Source: Bacteroides sp. CAG:770
GTDB lineage: Bacteria > Bacteroidota > Bacteroidia > Bacteroidales > UBA932
DNA: 64,000 bases
NCBI GenBank assembly: GCA_000435075.1
Contig: FR890667.1
Location: forward strand, 14,818-78,817
Direction of reading: 5' to 3'
A program made the translations under genes and the position numbers. Each line of letters opens with the position of its first letter. Position 1 is the first letter of the stretch. This document shows positions 50,796-60,048 of this stretch, piece by piece. Under the pieces are notes generated by a model that saw only the letters and a program-made list of their open reading frames with translations, ran no database searches and was not told where the DNA came from.

Positions 50796-50915
50796 CCATC
50801 ACCACCTTTCTCCATTTGACTTCTCCCATTTCTGGTTTGCCATCTCACTGACACAACAAAAGCAGGGCTCATCACCCTGCCTCTCATATATCTGTCTGTC
50901 ATTGACCTAATAATC

Positions 50916-51815
50916 TTAGAAAACTTCGATCGTGTAGCTGGCACGGAACGACTGGCCCGGGGCAACGGCATTGACAAGATCCTTTTCGGAGAACTCTCCG
51001 GTGAAACCGGCTCTGTCGCAGCGGCCGTACCACGGCTCGATGCAGACAAACGGAGCATTGAGTCCGGCAGGCGACCACAGGCCAAGCGCCGGTGTGTTGA
51101 ACTCCAATGAAACGAGCGGCTCACCCTCGCACGACTCCAGAACCACCTTCGAAACCTGTTGATTGTCAATGATAAAGGCGTCATGGTCGAATGTCGTTGT
51201 CTTCAGCGGAAGCCTTCCGTCAGGAGTCTGCAACTCGTGGACATGCTCCGTATCCGCACAACCTTTCTCTGAAATCAGCAAATACTTCAGCGACTCCAGC
51301 GGCTTCGTCTCGCCATTCTCGCCCTGCTTATACAGCCTGAAAGCGCCCCGCTCCTCAGTATCGGGATTGAAATCCGGAAAATAGAACGCCGGATGAGCGC
51401 CAATCTGGAAATACATCGTCTTGTCATCGTCATTGCAAACCTCCCACATCACCTGTATCTTATTGCCGTTCAGCTTGTAACCGATTCTCAATGTAAATGC
51501 GTAAGGGTATTTTGCCAATGTCTCAGCATCAGACTGGAGCTCGTACCACAATGTGTTCTCGTCAGACGAAATCAGATGGAAATCCATGTCCCTGGCAAAT
51601 CCATGCTGGCCAAGTGTATATTCTTTTCCATCGATTCTATATTTCTTTTCCCACAAACTGCCTACGATAGGGAACAGAACCGGTGCGTGCCTTTTCCAGA
51701 ATGCAGGGTCCGCCTGCCAGATGAATTCTCTGCCGGAATGGTCTCTGATGCTACAGAGTTCGGCTCCGTGTCTGTCAACCTTAATCGACAAAATGTCGTT
51801 CTTCAGTGTCTTCAT
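50916..51815 (-). CDS. Aldose 1-epimerase family protein (LacX-like mutarotase)
   Basis: 299 residues without a signal peptide, so cytoplasmic. Family landmarks: DRHGAELCSIRDHSGREFIW near the N-terminus, RHAPVLFPIVGSL, GQHGFARDMDF (catalytic His region), QIGAHPAFYFPD and a final CIEPWYGRCD. The fold interconverts alpha and beta anomers of a hexose or hexose phosphate. This subgroup is often stand-alone, and here it has no operon partner. A -7 box match lies at 51875-51882. Confidence 0.9.
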   Translation of the reverse strand: MKTLKNDILSIKVDRHGAELCSIRDHSGREFIWQADPAFWKRHAPVLFPIVGSLWEKKYRIDGKEYTLGQHGFARDMDFHLISSDENTLWYELQSDAETLAKYPYAFTLRIGYKLNGNKIQVMWEVCNDDDKTMYFQIGAHPAFYFPDFNPDTEERGAFRLYKQGENGETKPLESLKYLLISEKGCADTEHVHELQTPDGRLPLKTTTFDHDAFIIDNQQVSKVVLESCEGEPLVSLEFNTPALGLWSPAGLNAPFVCIEPWYGRCDRAGFTGEFSEKDLVNAVAPGQSFRASYTIEVF

Positions 51816-52183
51816 ATTGGTTTTATGTGTGGTTTATACGTATGTCGGGCCGTTTTTTTTTAAGCCCGCATCCACAAATGTAATAAATTTTTCGTGCTAT
51901 TGTATCGTTTTGTAAGGAAAACATGACACGTAACTCGATTTTTGCGTTCTTCATTGACCTTTTCCGATAATTTCGTAAATTGGGATCAAATATGTAAGCG
52001 TTAAAAAATAAGTTGGTAAAGATTTGTGAAGAATTTTCGAGGATAGACCTGTTTTCGAAGAAGGAGTGTACTGGACGCACACGACTGATGAGAAGGGAAA
52101 TGTAGACCGAAAAGGCGAACAAAGATTACCAAGCTATTTTTTGAAGGTTGCTAAATGGTTTATCAGAAATAATATACGGAAAA
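51816..52183. promoter_or_regulatory. Divergent intergenic region between the epimerase and DUF4954 genes
   Basis: 368 bp without a gene. On the minus strand TACATTTG (complement of 51875-51882) is an exact -7 match for the epimerase gene, though no TTG is seen 19-21 nt upstream. The transcript leader could form a CGGGC/GCCCG hairpin (51846-51868). On the plus strand I find only weak boxes (TAATTTCG near 51967). Confidence 0.45.
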
Positions 52184-54166
52184 ATGAAAACCTACATCTC
52201 ATTGACAGCTCAGCAGATAGCGCAGCTGGAAGCACAATCGTGCAGATGCGAGGACTGGACCAATGTCCTCGTTGACCCGGAATTCGACCCGGAATACATC
52301 AGAAATGCCAATTTCTCAGGGCAAATCAAACTCGGCGCCTTCAGGAAAATCTTTACCCTGGCCGGAGGCATCCACAAGCACAGCGGAATTTACCACGCCA
52401 CCCTGCACAATGTCGTAGTCGGGGATGACTGCATGATAGAGCACGTCCGCAACTACATCGCAAACTACGTTATCGGCCGCGGCTCCTATCTGGAAAACGT
52501 CACCGACCTCATCACCTACGGAGAGACCACTTTCGGCAACGGAATAAAGATCAAAGTCCTCAATGAAACTGGCGGACGCGAGGTGGCCATCCATGACCAT
52601 CTGTCCTCCCATGAAGCCTATATATCAGCACTTTACAGACACAAACCTGCATTGACAGAAGCCCTCGACGCGATGGTTGAGCGGTATGCGGCGAGCGTCT
52701 GTGCGCCTTTCGGCGTCATCGGCGAAAATGTCGAAATCCTCGACGCGATGCATATTGTCAATGTCAATGTCGGTGCGTATTGCAAGATAAAGGGTGTTTC
52801 CCGTCTGCGTAACGGCTCGATAATTTCGTGCAAGGAGGACCCGGTCGAAATCGGCATGAATGTAATCGCGGATGACTTTATCGTCGAGAGCGGAAGCAAG
52901 ATAACGGACGGGGTGATGATATCCAAATGCTTTGTCGGCCAGGCTTGCGTGCTTGGTCATGGCTACAGCGCCTCAGAGTCCCTGTTTTTCAGTAATTGCC
53001 AGGGCGAAAACGGTGAGGCGTGTTCGCTTTTTGCCGGTCCGTACACGGTTACGCATCATAAGTCAACCTTGTTGATAGCCGGTATGTTTTCGTTTATGAA
53101 TGCCGGCTCGGGGTCCAACCAGAGTAACCACATGTACAAGCTCGGGCCGATTCACCAGGGTATCCTGGAGAGGGGAGCGAAGACGACTTCCGATTCATAT
53201 ATCCTCTGGCCAGCCAAAATCGGTGCGTTCTCCCTGGTGATGGGCCGTCATGTCAATAATCTGGATACGACTGATTTGCCGTTTTCCTATCTTATTGAGC
53301 AGCAGGGTTCTACATACATTGTCCCGGGCGTGAACTTGAAGTCTGTCGGCACGATTCGTGATGTTAAGAAGTGGCCTGAGAGGGATAGGCGCAAGGACCC
53401 GCATCGTCTGGACCATATCAATTTCAATCATTTGAGTCCGTTCACGGTTCAGAAGATGTTCTCCGGCATTGACATTCTTGAGCGTCTCAAGGAGGCTTCA
53501 GGTCTAAGGGCCGACAATTACTCATATAAGAAGGCGACGATACGCAATGCGGCCTTGTTCAAGGGTATAAAATATTATCAGACTGCAATCGTGAAGTTCT
53601 TGGGTAACTCGCTGATTTCCAGGATTCAAGATTTCGATATCAGCACCGACGAGGGCCTTCGTCGTGCTCTTCGTCGGGATACGTCTGTCGGTTCAGGTCA
53701 ATGGGTGGATATTTCAGGTCTTATAGCTCCGGCTTCTGAAATCGAAAGGATCTGTGATGATGTGATATCCGGTGTGATTGCTGATGTCAATGTCCTTTCG
53801 GATCGTTTCCTCGATATTTTCAATCACTATTATAGTTACGAGTGGACTTGGGCATATGATGCCATCGAGCGTTACTGGAAGATTGACCTTTCTAAGATTA
53901 CCCGAAGCGAGGCGGCCGAGATTGTGAAGCAGTGGAAGAATGCCGTAGTCTCGCTAGACAAACTGATTTACGATGATGCCAGCAAGGAGTTCGCCCTGAC
54001 CAGCATGACTGGTTTCGGCGCCGATGGCGACAAGACCCGCCGTGATGAGGATTTCAATGCCGTCCGAGGCGGCGGTTTCGATGATAACCCGTTTGTCCAG
54101 GAGGTCCTTGACCATATCCGCCGCAAGTCCGCCCTGGGCGACAGCATCATAGCCCGCCTCAGATGA
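52184..54166 (+). CDS. DUF4954 family protein with left-handed beta-helix-like repeats
   Basis: 660 residues with ATG 52184 (an in-frame ATG 36 bp upstream lies in weaker context). The region ~45-400 shows hexapeptide-like turns (GIYHATLHNVVVGDDCMIEHV, NYVIGRGSYLENV, GVIGENVEIL, VNVGAYCKIKG), the signature of a left-handed beta-helix as in acyl- or nucleotidyltransferases. GPYTVTHHKSTLLIAGMFSFMNAGSGSNQSNHMYKLGPIHQG is a strongly patterned central block, and the last ~200 residues are helical. It matches the DUF4954 family of Bacteroidetes and spirochaetes, whose reaction is unknown. Cytoplasmic. A terminator follows at 54185. Confidence 0.87.
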   Translation: MKTYISLTAQQIAQLEAQSCRCEDWTNVLVDPEFDPEYIRNANFSGQIKLGAFRKIFTLAGGIHKHSGIYHATLHNVVVGDDCMIEHVRNYIANYVIGRGSYLENVTDLITYGETTFGNGIKIKVLNETGGREVAIHDHLSSHEAYISALYRHKPALTEALDAMVERYAASVCAPFGVIGENVEILDAMHIVNVNVGAYCKIKGVSRLRNGSIISCKEDPVEIGMNVIADDFIVESGSKITDGVMISKCFVGQACVLGHGYSASESLFFSNCQGENGEACSLFAGPYTVTHHKSTLLIAGMFSFMNAGSGSNQSNHMYKLGPIHQGILERGAKTTSDSYILWPAKIGAFSLVMGRHVNNLDTTDLPFSYLIEQQGSTYIVPGVNLKSVGTIRDVKKWPERDRRKDPHRLDHINFNHLSPFTVQKMFSGIDILERLKEASGLRADNYSYKKATIRNAALFKGIKYYQTAIVKFLGNSLISRIQDFDISTDEGLRRALRRDTSVGSGQWVDISGLIAPASEIERICDDVISGVIADVNVLSDRFLDIFNHYYSYEWTWAYDAIERYWKIDLSKITRSEAAEIVKQWKNAVVSLDKLIYDDASKEFALTSMTGFGADGDKTRRDEDFNAVRGGGFDDNPFVQEVLDHIRRKSALGDSIIARLR

Positions 54167-54184
54167 CGGCTGGCCGGTTGTTCC

Positions 54185-54242
54185 AAGCAGGCGGCTAAGC
54201 TCGGCCAAAGTCGGTGACCCGCCTGCTTTTCAACATTTGGAA
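54185..54242 (+). terminator. Terminator after the DUF4954 gene
   Basis: AAGCAGGCGG (54185-54194) pairs perfectly with CCGCCTGCTT (54229-54238), with TTTT following. The 34-nt loop contains a smaller CCG..CGG element. Confidence 0.8.
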
Positions 54243-54675
54243 TAAATGCCTCAGCAGCGGCTACACTCAGTCAAAGTCAATGGTCCGCCTGCAAGAACCA
54301 CCAATAGGGGCTCCGTCGGGATTTTCACCTGAAATGTCCGCCAATCTTGCCCAGATCAGGGGAGAACCTTGTGTCCCGCTGTTATGTATTTACTTGTTTT
54401 CACACCCCGTAAGCGTCTCCGGAGTTGCGTCTTGACGCGTTGCCCGCTGTTCCGTACTTTTGCTTTCCGTCGGGATGGTGCCACATTGATTTTTGTAACA
54501 ACTTGATTTGTAGGTAGTTGTAAAATCGCGTGTGGATTAGTGCCAAAAAAAAACATCGGAAATCCACGCTTAAAATAAATGACACCTGATTGTCAATGAA
54601 TTACAAAGGTGGCCGTGGCGTCGTCCCGCCCTGGGACTGTCAATGTCATGCGGGCGTGGTCAGGTACGAAACAGA
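54243..54675. other. Intergenic region between convergent DUF4954 and susD genes
   Basis: 433 bp without a convincing ORF. GCGTGTGGATT (54528-54538) and AATCCACGC (54561-54569) can pair around an A9 tract and may terminate the susD transcript on the minus strand (U-tract in the loop, so uncertain). Three GTCAATG heptamers lie here (54282, 54593, 54639), showing that the motif is not limited to coding DNA. Confidence 0.5.
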
Positions 54676-56487
54676 TTATGGTATTCTCCTGATGAGCGTC
54701 TGGCCGTTATTCTGACCGAGGTTAGGGTCGAGAAGTGACTGTCCTGAAGGGATAGGCTCCAGATAGTACTTGTCATTCCATACACGGTCAACCTTAGCGC
54801 CGGTACCTGTAGCAGCAGAAGTATTATAAGGTGACTTATAGACTTTGCCATCTACAGTGACGAAGAAGTTCGCCTCCATCACACCATTCCAGTCAGAATC
54901 TTTTACAGACTCACTGTATGCCTTCAGGGCATCACTGGAAACTCCGACGTATCCTGCAGGATTCTCCTTGGTATCAAGATTCTTTCCGAGAGCCCATCTC
55001 ATGAGGTCATCATGACGGAATCCGTCAGCCATGAGTTCACTTCTGCGGTCACGGCGAAGCTCCTGGAGAAGAACATTAGCAGCAGGATCCTTAGGATCTT
55101 TGGTAATGACAGTACCCTCGACTGAGCAGCCGTCAGTACCGACGAGTTTCAATGCCGGAATCTTGCCATGCTTAGTACGGAGAACATTCACGGACTTGTC
55201 AAGGTCTGCCTGAGTAATCTGATTGAGTTCGGCACATGCCTCGGCATAGTTTTCGAGGACCTCAGAATACTGGAAAATAGGACCGTCGGTATCATTCATA
55301 GGGCCAAGCCATGTTCCAAGTCCTTCATATTCAGTCTTTTTATCCCACTCAACAAATTTAGTAGTCCAGTATCCAGTTGTAGAATTGATACCTGCATCAT
55401 AACTGAGTTTGACAACAGGAAGAATTGTCGATGTGACAGTGCATCCGAGACGTGCATCACGGCTGCTGAAAATACCGCTCAGGGTAGAATCGTCATAACC
55501 GCCTACCTTCATGTGGATAGGCAGACCATTGGACTGTGCATAGTTTTCCACTGCGCTCTTGGTCAATCCCCATGTAGCAGTAGATGTAACCACATATCCG
55601 TACTGGGTGTGACCGGCTGGAAACTTACCGCCATTGACATTGGCAATAGAATAAATCTTGTAGAGGAGAACTTCCTTGCTTCCGGCCAATGACAAAGAGT
55701 TGTACATGGTCTTGTAGTTGTCTGAAATCTCATACAGACCACTGGATATCACCTTGTTGGCAGATTCCTTAGCCTTCGCGTAGAACTGCTCAGGGTGGCC
55801 ATTTGATAACTTGTGGTATTTCTCCCATGCTCCCTCATAAAGGGCAACTCTGGAAAGAAGAGCCGCAGCAACCATATTGTTTACAGTATTGGCTCCTGCC
55901 TTGGACGGTTCCAGACAGTTGTTCATCGCAAACTCCAGATCCGCAACGACATTATCCATTACAGTGACGCGTGAATCCCTCGGACGGGTAATGTTCTCCT
56001 GCTTAGAGAAATCCACTTCTGAATCTACCCATACTACATCTCCATAAGTCTTCACCAACTCATAGTGATAAAGAGCTCTGAAGAAACGGGCTACTCCTCT
56101 CCAATGATTTGCAGCAGCCTCTGACAGATTAGGTATTCTGTCCACACGTGACAGAAGGATATTGGCTTCACGGATCCTGTCATAAGGAGTATTCCAGGCA
56201 GAAGATGAATTAGGAATATTCTTGGTGAATTCCGTGAATGATTCGGTAGCATAATCATCCGTCAAGGTCTCACCATGATACTGACCTCTTGTCCAACCTG
56301 AGCCGTAGCTCATACTGCTGAGATAGCCATAAAATTTCCAAGAGTAAATTTCAAGAGCCGATTCAGAAGTCCAGTTGGTGTCGTCCGAGTTGCTGTCCAA
56401 CGGTTTCTTGTCCAGATAGTCGGAACATCCGCTCAGACCGATGGCAGCCACAGCGGCCATCGCTAACATATAGAATTTATTTCTCAT
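54676..56487 (-). CDS. SusD/RagB family outer-membrane lipoprotein
   Basis: 603 residues. Signal peptide MRNKFYMLAMAAVAAIGLSGC, then SDYLDKKPLD, the typical SusD opening. TPR-like helices (EANILLSRVDRIPNLSEAAANHWRGVARFFRALYHYELVKTYGDVVW) and the C-terminal ELRRDRRSELMADGFRHDDLMRWALGK complete the family pattern. It forms the lid of the SusC transporter encoded 19 bp upstream on the same strand. The ligand is unknown because no glycoside hydrolase or lyase gene accompanies the pair. Confidence 0.95.
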   Translation of the reverse strand: MRNKFYMLAMAAVAAIGLSGCSDYLDKKPLDSNSDDTNWTSESALEIYSWKFYGYLSSMSYGSGWTRGQYHGETLTDDYATESFTEFTKNIPNSSSAWNTPYDRIREANILLSRVDRIPNLSEAAANHWRGVARFFRALYHYELVKTYGDVVWVDSEVDFSKQENITRPRDSRVTVMDNVVADLEFAMNNCLEPSKAGANTVNNMVAAALLSRVALYEGAWEKYHKLSNGHPEQFYAKAKESANKVISSGLYEISDNYKTMYNSLSLAGSKEVLLYKIYSIANVNGGKFPAGHTQYGYVVTSTATWGLTKSAVENYAQSNGLPIHMKVGGYDDSTLSGIFSSRDARLGCTVTSTILPVVKLSYDAGINSTTGYWTTKFVEWDKKTEYEGLGTWLGPMNDTDGPIFQYSEVLENYAEACAELNQITQADLDKSVNVLRTKHGKIPALKLVGTDGCSVEGTVITKDPKDPAANVLLQELRRDRRSELMADGFRHDDLMRWALGKNLDTKENPAGYVGVSSDALKAYSESVKDSDWNGVMEANFFVTVDGKVYKSPYNTSAATGTGAKVDRVWNDKYYLEPIPSGQSLLDPNLGQNNGQTLIRRIP

Positions 56488-56506
56488 ATAATCAAAGTAT
56501 TAGAAA

Positions 56507-59500
56507 TTAGAAAGTAATCTGAAGTCCACAAGACCACTGGCGGTTGAACGGCATTGCACGACCTGCCATCGTCATATCCATGCCATTGGTGTAGCTCTTC
56601 GAACTACCTCCGGTACATTCAGGATCCATTACTCCGTCGATATGGTCGAAGGTGAAGAGATTCTGTGCGCTGAAATAGAAACGGAGTTTCTCGACAAAAA
56701 TCTTTCTGGTAAGATTCTGCGGAAGGGTGTAACCTACTGTGAAGTTCTTCACTCTCAGGTAAGCAAGATTGTTCAGATACTTGGTCTGAGGAGCAAAGTT
56801 GTTGCATCCGGAGTTGCCAGGAAGACCTGAAAGCGAACCGAAAGCGCCATTGATATATGGACGAGGGAATCTCGCATTCTGGTTGCTTTCTGTCCAGTAA
56901 TCCAGCTGATTCTCGAAAATATTCATCTGTGCGCCTGCAGCATGAGGGATAAAGAGTGAAGATGTACTCCACATGTCGCGTTTTCCGACACCCTGCAAAA
57001 GAACTTCCACATCAAAACCTTTCAGCATCGCACCTACTCTGAGTGAATACTCATAACGAGGGAGCTGGTTTCCGATTCTCTTGAGGTCTCCGTGGTCATC
57101 GATAGTACCCTTTCCGGTATCAATCTTTCCGTCATTGTTCAAATCCTTGTACTTGATATCACCAGCACCGAAACGGAAAGAACCATTCTGCAGATAAGAC
57201 TGGTCAGGGGTACCCGTCTTGAGAGTACCATCCTGGTTCACGTCAGAAGAATTGAAATATCTGTCAGTCTCGAATCCCCAGATTTCACCAAGTTTCTTAC
57301 CCTTATACCAACTGTTGAGTGCACCGGTAGTATTGTTCCACTTGGTAATCTCAGATTTGGCATCAGAAAGAGTAAAGGTTCCGTAGATTGCAAAATCCTT
57401 GTTGAATGCGTGATTGTAATCAATCTGGAGTTCCCATCCATTGGTCTTCATATCACCACCATTCTCAAGAGGTGCCACAGCAATACCGGCATAGCGGACA
57501 ATCTCGTTACCTGCCACAAGCATACCTACGTTGCGTCTCTGATACCAGTCGAAGGTAACATTGAGTTCATTATTGAAGAATCCTGCATCGAAGCCTATAT
57601 CCAGGGTGCGGATCTTTTCCCAAGTCATATCAGGATTGACTGCAGAAGGAGTGGTAGTCGTGGAAACATTGTTCATATCGGTTCCTACCCAGCCTACAGT
57701 TTCTGTAGCCATCGTAGAGATGTAAGGATACCATGAGGCAAGTGCCTGGTTACCTACAGAACCATAAGATGCCCTTACCTTGAGTGTCGGAACGTACGGC
57801 TTGATATTGGTCCAGAACTTCTCTTCAGAGATACGGTAACCTGCAGAAGCTGATGAGAAGAATGCCCACTGCTTGCCTGTACGGAATGAAGAAGAACCGT
57901 CATAACGTCCGTTCAATTCGAGGAGATACTTTTCTTTGTAGTTATAGTTGATACGTCCGAAGAAACCGGCTGTAGCCCTATGTCTGAGTGACTCATCGAC
58001 AATACCTTCATTCTTGCCGTCAGTAAGATTCAGTGTCGGATGCTCCAGATCCTGCACACCGTTTACCTCAACAGACTGGCTGTCGTATCTGAGGTCCTCG
58101 GCATTCGCACCTACCTTGATCGCGAAATTATGCTGCTTCTGGATATCGAACAGATAGTCGAAATAAGCATTGTAAGTGTTGGTAATCTTACTTACATAAG
58201 TTCTCTCCAGGAAATCCTTTGTAGTGAAAGCCGCCTTCTTAGGGAATGACCAGTTTGCGACATAATAAGGCTGACGCATAGACCTGTTCTCATAGTTGTA
58301 ACGTCCTCTTGTGTAGTCTCCATAGAAAGAAAGACCCGGAGCAAGATTAATCCTGACGTTGCCTCCGAGAGTCAGATACTGGTCCTTGGAAGAGCAGATG
58401 CTTTCATTTGCGACATACGCATTTCCATGACGGAAATACAGGCCTTCACCGGTTGCAGCCGATTCACTCGCATACGTACCGTCAGCCAATTTGCTGCCGT
58501 CAGATATTCCGAACGGGAAGAATGCAGGGAAACGCATCACATAATAAAGAAGGCCGGTAGCACCTTTACTCTGGGAATAGCCATAAGGATACTCGTATTC
58601 CTTTTCCACATACATAACCTTGGTTCCGATATTCAACCAGTTCTTGACCTGAGTGTTGGTGGAAAGATTGAGGTTGTATCTCTTAACGTCATTCTTCTTG
58701 GCTGCTTTAAGAGTACCGTCGTTCATGGTATAACCGAGTCCGATATTGTAGTTTGTCTTACCGGTATTGCCAGTGACGGAAAGGTTATGGGTCTGGGAGA
58801 ATGAAGTCTTGAAAATCTCCTTGTTAGGGTCAGAAACTCTATAGTAATAAGGAGTGCCTTCTATGAACTCGTAGTCCTCGCCGTATTTGTAAACAGGATT
58901 GCTGAGATTTCCGGAATACTTGTCAAACCATGTCGTGATACCCTTTCCGATGGTATCGTAATACATACCGAAAGCCTCAATTCTGGATCCGTCCACGTTC
59001 TTCTGTGCAAGCATACCCTCCTCGAGCTGGGCAAGCACGCCTTCCTTGTCAGTAATGTACTTAGGAAGGCCGATAGGCTGGTTCCAGGAGAAGTTGTTCG
59101 AATAAGTGATGGAAACTTTGTCCTTTACGGCAGAACCGTCTTTCGAAGTGATGAGGACAACTCCCCATGCCGCACGGGAACCGTAGATGGAAGCTGAAGC
59201 AGCATCCTTGAGGACAGAAATGCTCTTGATATTGTCAGGGTTCACAAAAGACAGGTCAGGAACCTCGACACCGTCAAGAAGGATAAGAGGAGTATTGTCT
59301 CCGTTGATAGAACCTGTACCACGGATCTTCATCGTAGGAGATGCATTCAGGTCATTGCTGTTATAGGTAATGGACAATCCCGGAACAACACCCTGAAGAC
59401 CTTTGGAAACATCGGTGATAGGCTTGCTGCCAAATGCCTTGTCCACATCCACAGCAGCGACAGAACCTGTCATGTTGACCTTCTTCTGTGTACCGAAACC

Positions 59501-59890
59501 GACAACGACTACCTCATCGAGGAACTGGGTGTCCTCTCTAAGCGTAACGGACAGGTTTTCTGAAGCAGCGACACTGACGGTCTCATACCCGATACAAGAT
59601 ACTTCAAGAGAAGATCCTGACTTCACAGAGATGGTGAATTTTCCATCAATGTCAGTATTCACACCATTGGTCGTACCTTTCTCGATGACGCTGGCACCCG
59701 GGACTGGCTGGCCTGAAGAATCCAGAATCCTGCCGGACACCAAAATTCGAGTCTGCTGATAAACATTTGATGCTGAAGGTTTTTCAGCACGAGCCGCATA
59801 CATATTGACGCCCGTAGGTAAATAGGCGCAAAGAGCAGCTGCCAGACAAATGTAAAGTTTTACATTGCCATTCTTTTTTTCATGAATCAT
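56507..59890 (-). CDS. SusC/RagA family TonB-linked outer-membrane transporter
   Basis: 1127 residues. After the signal peptide come a carboxypeptidase-regulatory-like domain (RILVSGRILDSSGQPVPGASVIEKGTTNGVNTDIDGKF), the SusC TonB-box region (FLDEVVVVGFGTQKK), the plug (PITDVSKGLQGVVPGLSI, ILLDGVEVPDLSFVNPDNIKSISVLKDAASASIYGSRAAWGVVLITS) and a 22-strand barrel ending in an aromatic residue (..WSCGLQITF). It imports an oligomer captured with SusD. GTCAATG heptamers are almost absent from the whole susCD block (one, near 55632), unlike the flanking genes. Confidence 0.96.
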   Translation of the reverse strand: MIHEKKNGNVKLYICLAAALCAYLPTGVNMYAARAEKPSASNVYQQTRILVSGRILDSSGQPVPGASVIEKGTTNGVNTDIDGKFTISVKSGSSLEVSCIGYETVSVAASENLSVTLREDTQFLDEVVVVGFGTQKKVNMTGSVAAVDVDKAFGSKPITDVSKGLQGVVPGLSITYNSNDLNASPTMKIRGTGSINGDNTPLILLDGVEVPDLSFVNPDNIKSISVLKDAASASIYGSRAAWGVVLITSKDGSAVKDKVSITYSNNFSWNQPIGLPKYITDKEGVLAQLEEGMLAQKNVDGSRIEAFGMYYDTIGKGITTWFDKYSGNLSNPVYKYGEDYEFIEGTPYYYRVSDPNKEIFKTSFSQTHNLSVTGNTGKTNYNIGLGYTMNDGTLKAAKKNDVKRYNLNLSTNTQVKNWLNIGTKVMYVEKEYEYPYGYSQSKGATGLLYYVMRFPAFFPFGISDGSKLADGTYASESAATGEGLYFRHGNAYVANESICSSKDQYLTLGGNVRINLAPGLSFYGDYTRGRYNYENRSMRQPYYVANWSFPKKAAFTTKDFLERTYVSKITNTYNAYFDYLFDIQKQHNFAIKVGANAEDLRYDSQSVEVNGVQDLEHPTLNLTDGKNEGIVDESLRHRATAGFFGRINYNYKEKYLLELNGRYDGSSSFRTGKQWAFFSSASAGYRISEEKFWTNIKPYVPTLKVRASYGSVGNQALASWYPYISTMATETVGWVGTDMNNVSTTTTPSAVNPDMTWEKIRTLDIGFDAGFFNNELNVTFDWYQRRNVGMLVAGNEIVRYAGIAVAPLENGGDMKTNGWELQIDYNHAFNKDFAIYGTFTLSDAKSEITKWNNTTGALNSWYKGKKLGEIWGFETDRYFNSSDVNQDGTLKTGTPDQSYLQNGSFRFGAGDIKYKDLNNDGKIDTGKGTIDDHGDLKRIGNQLPRYEYSLRVGAMLKGFDVEVLLQGVGKRDMWSTSSLFIPHAAGAQMNIFENQLDYWTESNQNARFPRPYINGAFGSLSGLPGNSGCNNFAPQTKYLNNLAYLRVKNFTVGYTLPQNLTRKIFVEKLRFYFSAQNLFTFDHIDGVMDPECTGGSSKSYTNGMDMTMAGRAMPFNRQWSCGLQITF

Positions 59891-59942
59891 AGGCAGATTA
59901 TTAGTTGATAAAAAATGTTATCGTTTAAAAATTCAGGTTTCA

Positions 59943-59950
59943 CAAATATA
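59943..59950 (-). promoter_or_regulatory. -7 box for the susCD operon
   Basis: TATATTTG (complement of 59943-59950) matches TAnnTTTG exactly, 53 nt before the susC start codon. About 20 nt upstream only GTGTG is found, so the -33 element is weak and an activator may be needed. Confidence 0.55.
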
Positions 59951-59994
59951 AATTATTTTTGCATTTCTACACACTTTTTTCTAAAAAAATGAAG

Positions 59995-60026
59995 TTTGGC
60001 CAAGACGCCGTTTTTGATTAAGTTTG
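59995..60026 (+). promoter_or_regulatory. Consensus Bacteroides promoter for murB-murA
   Basis: TTTG (59995-59998), 20 nt, TAAGTTTG (60019-60026) fit the consensus exactly. The start codon at 60049 is 22 nt beyond the -7 box. Confidence 0.8.
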
Positions 60027-60048
60027 TATGTTTATTCCAAATTGACCA

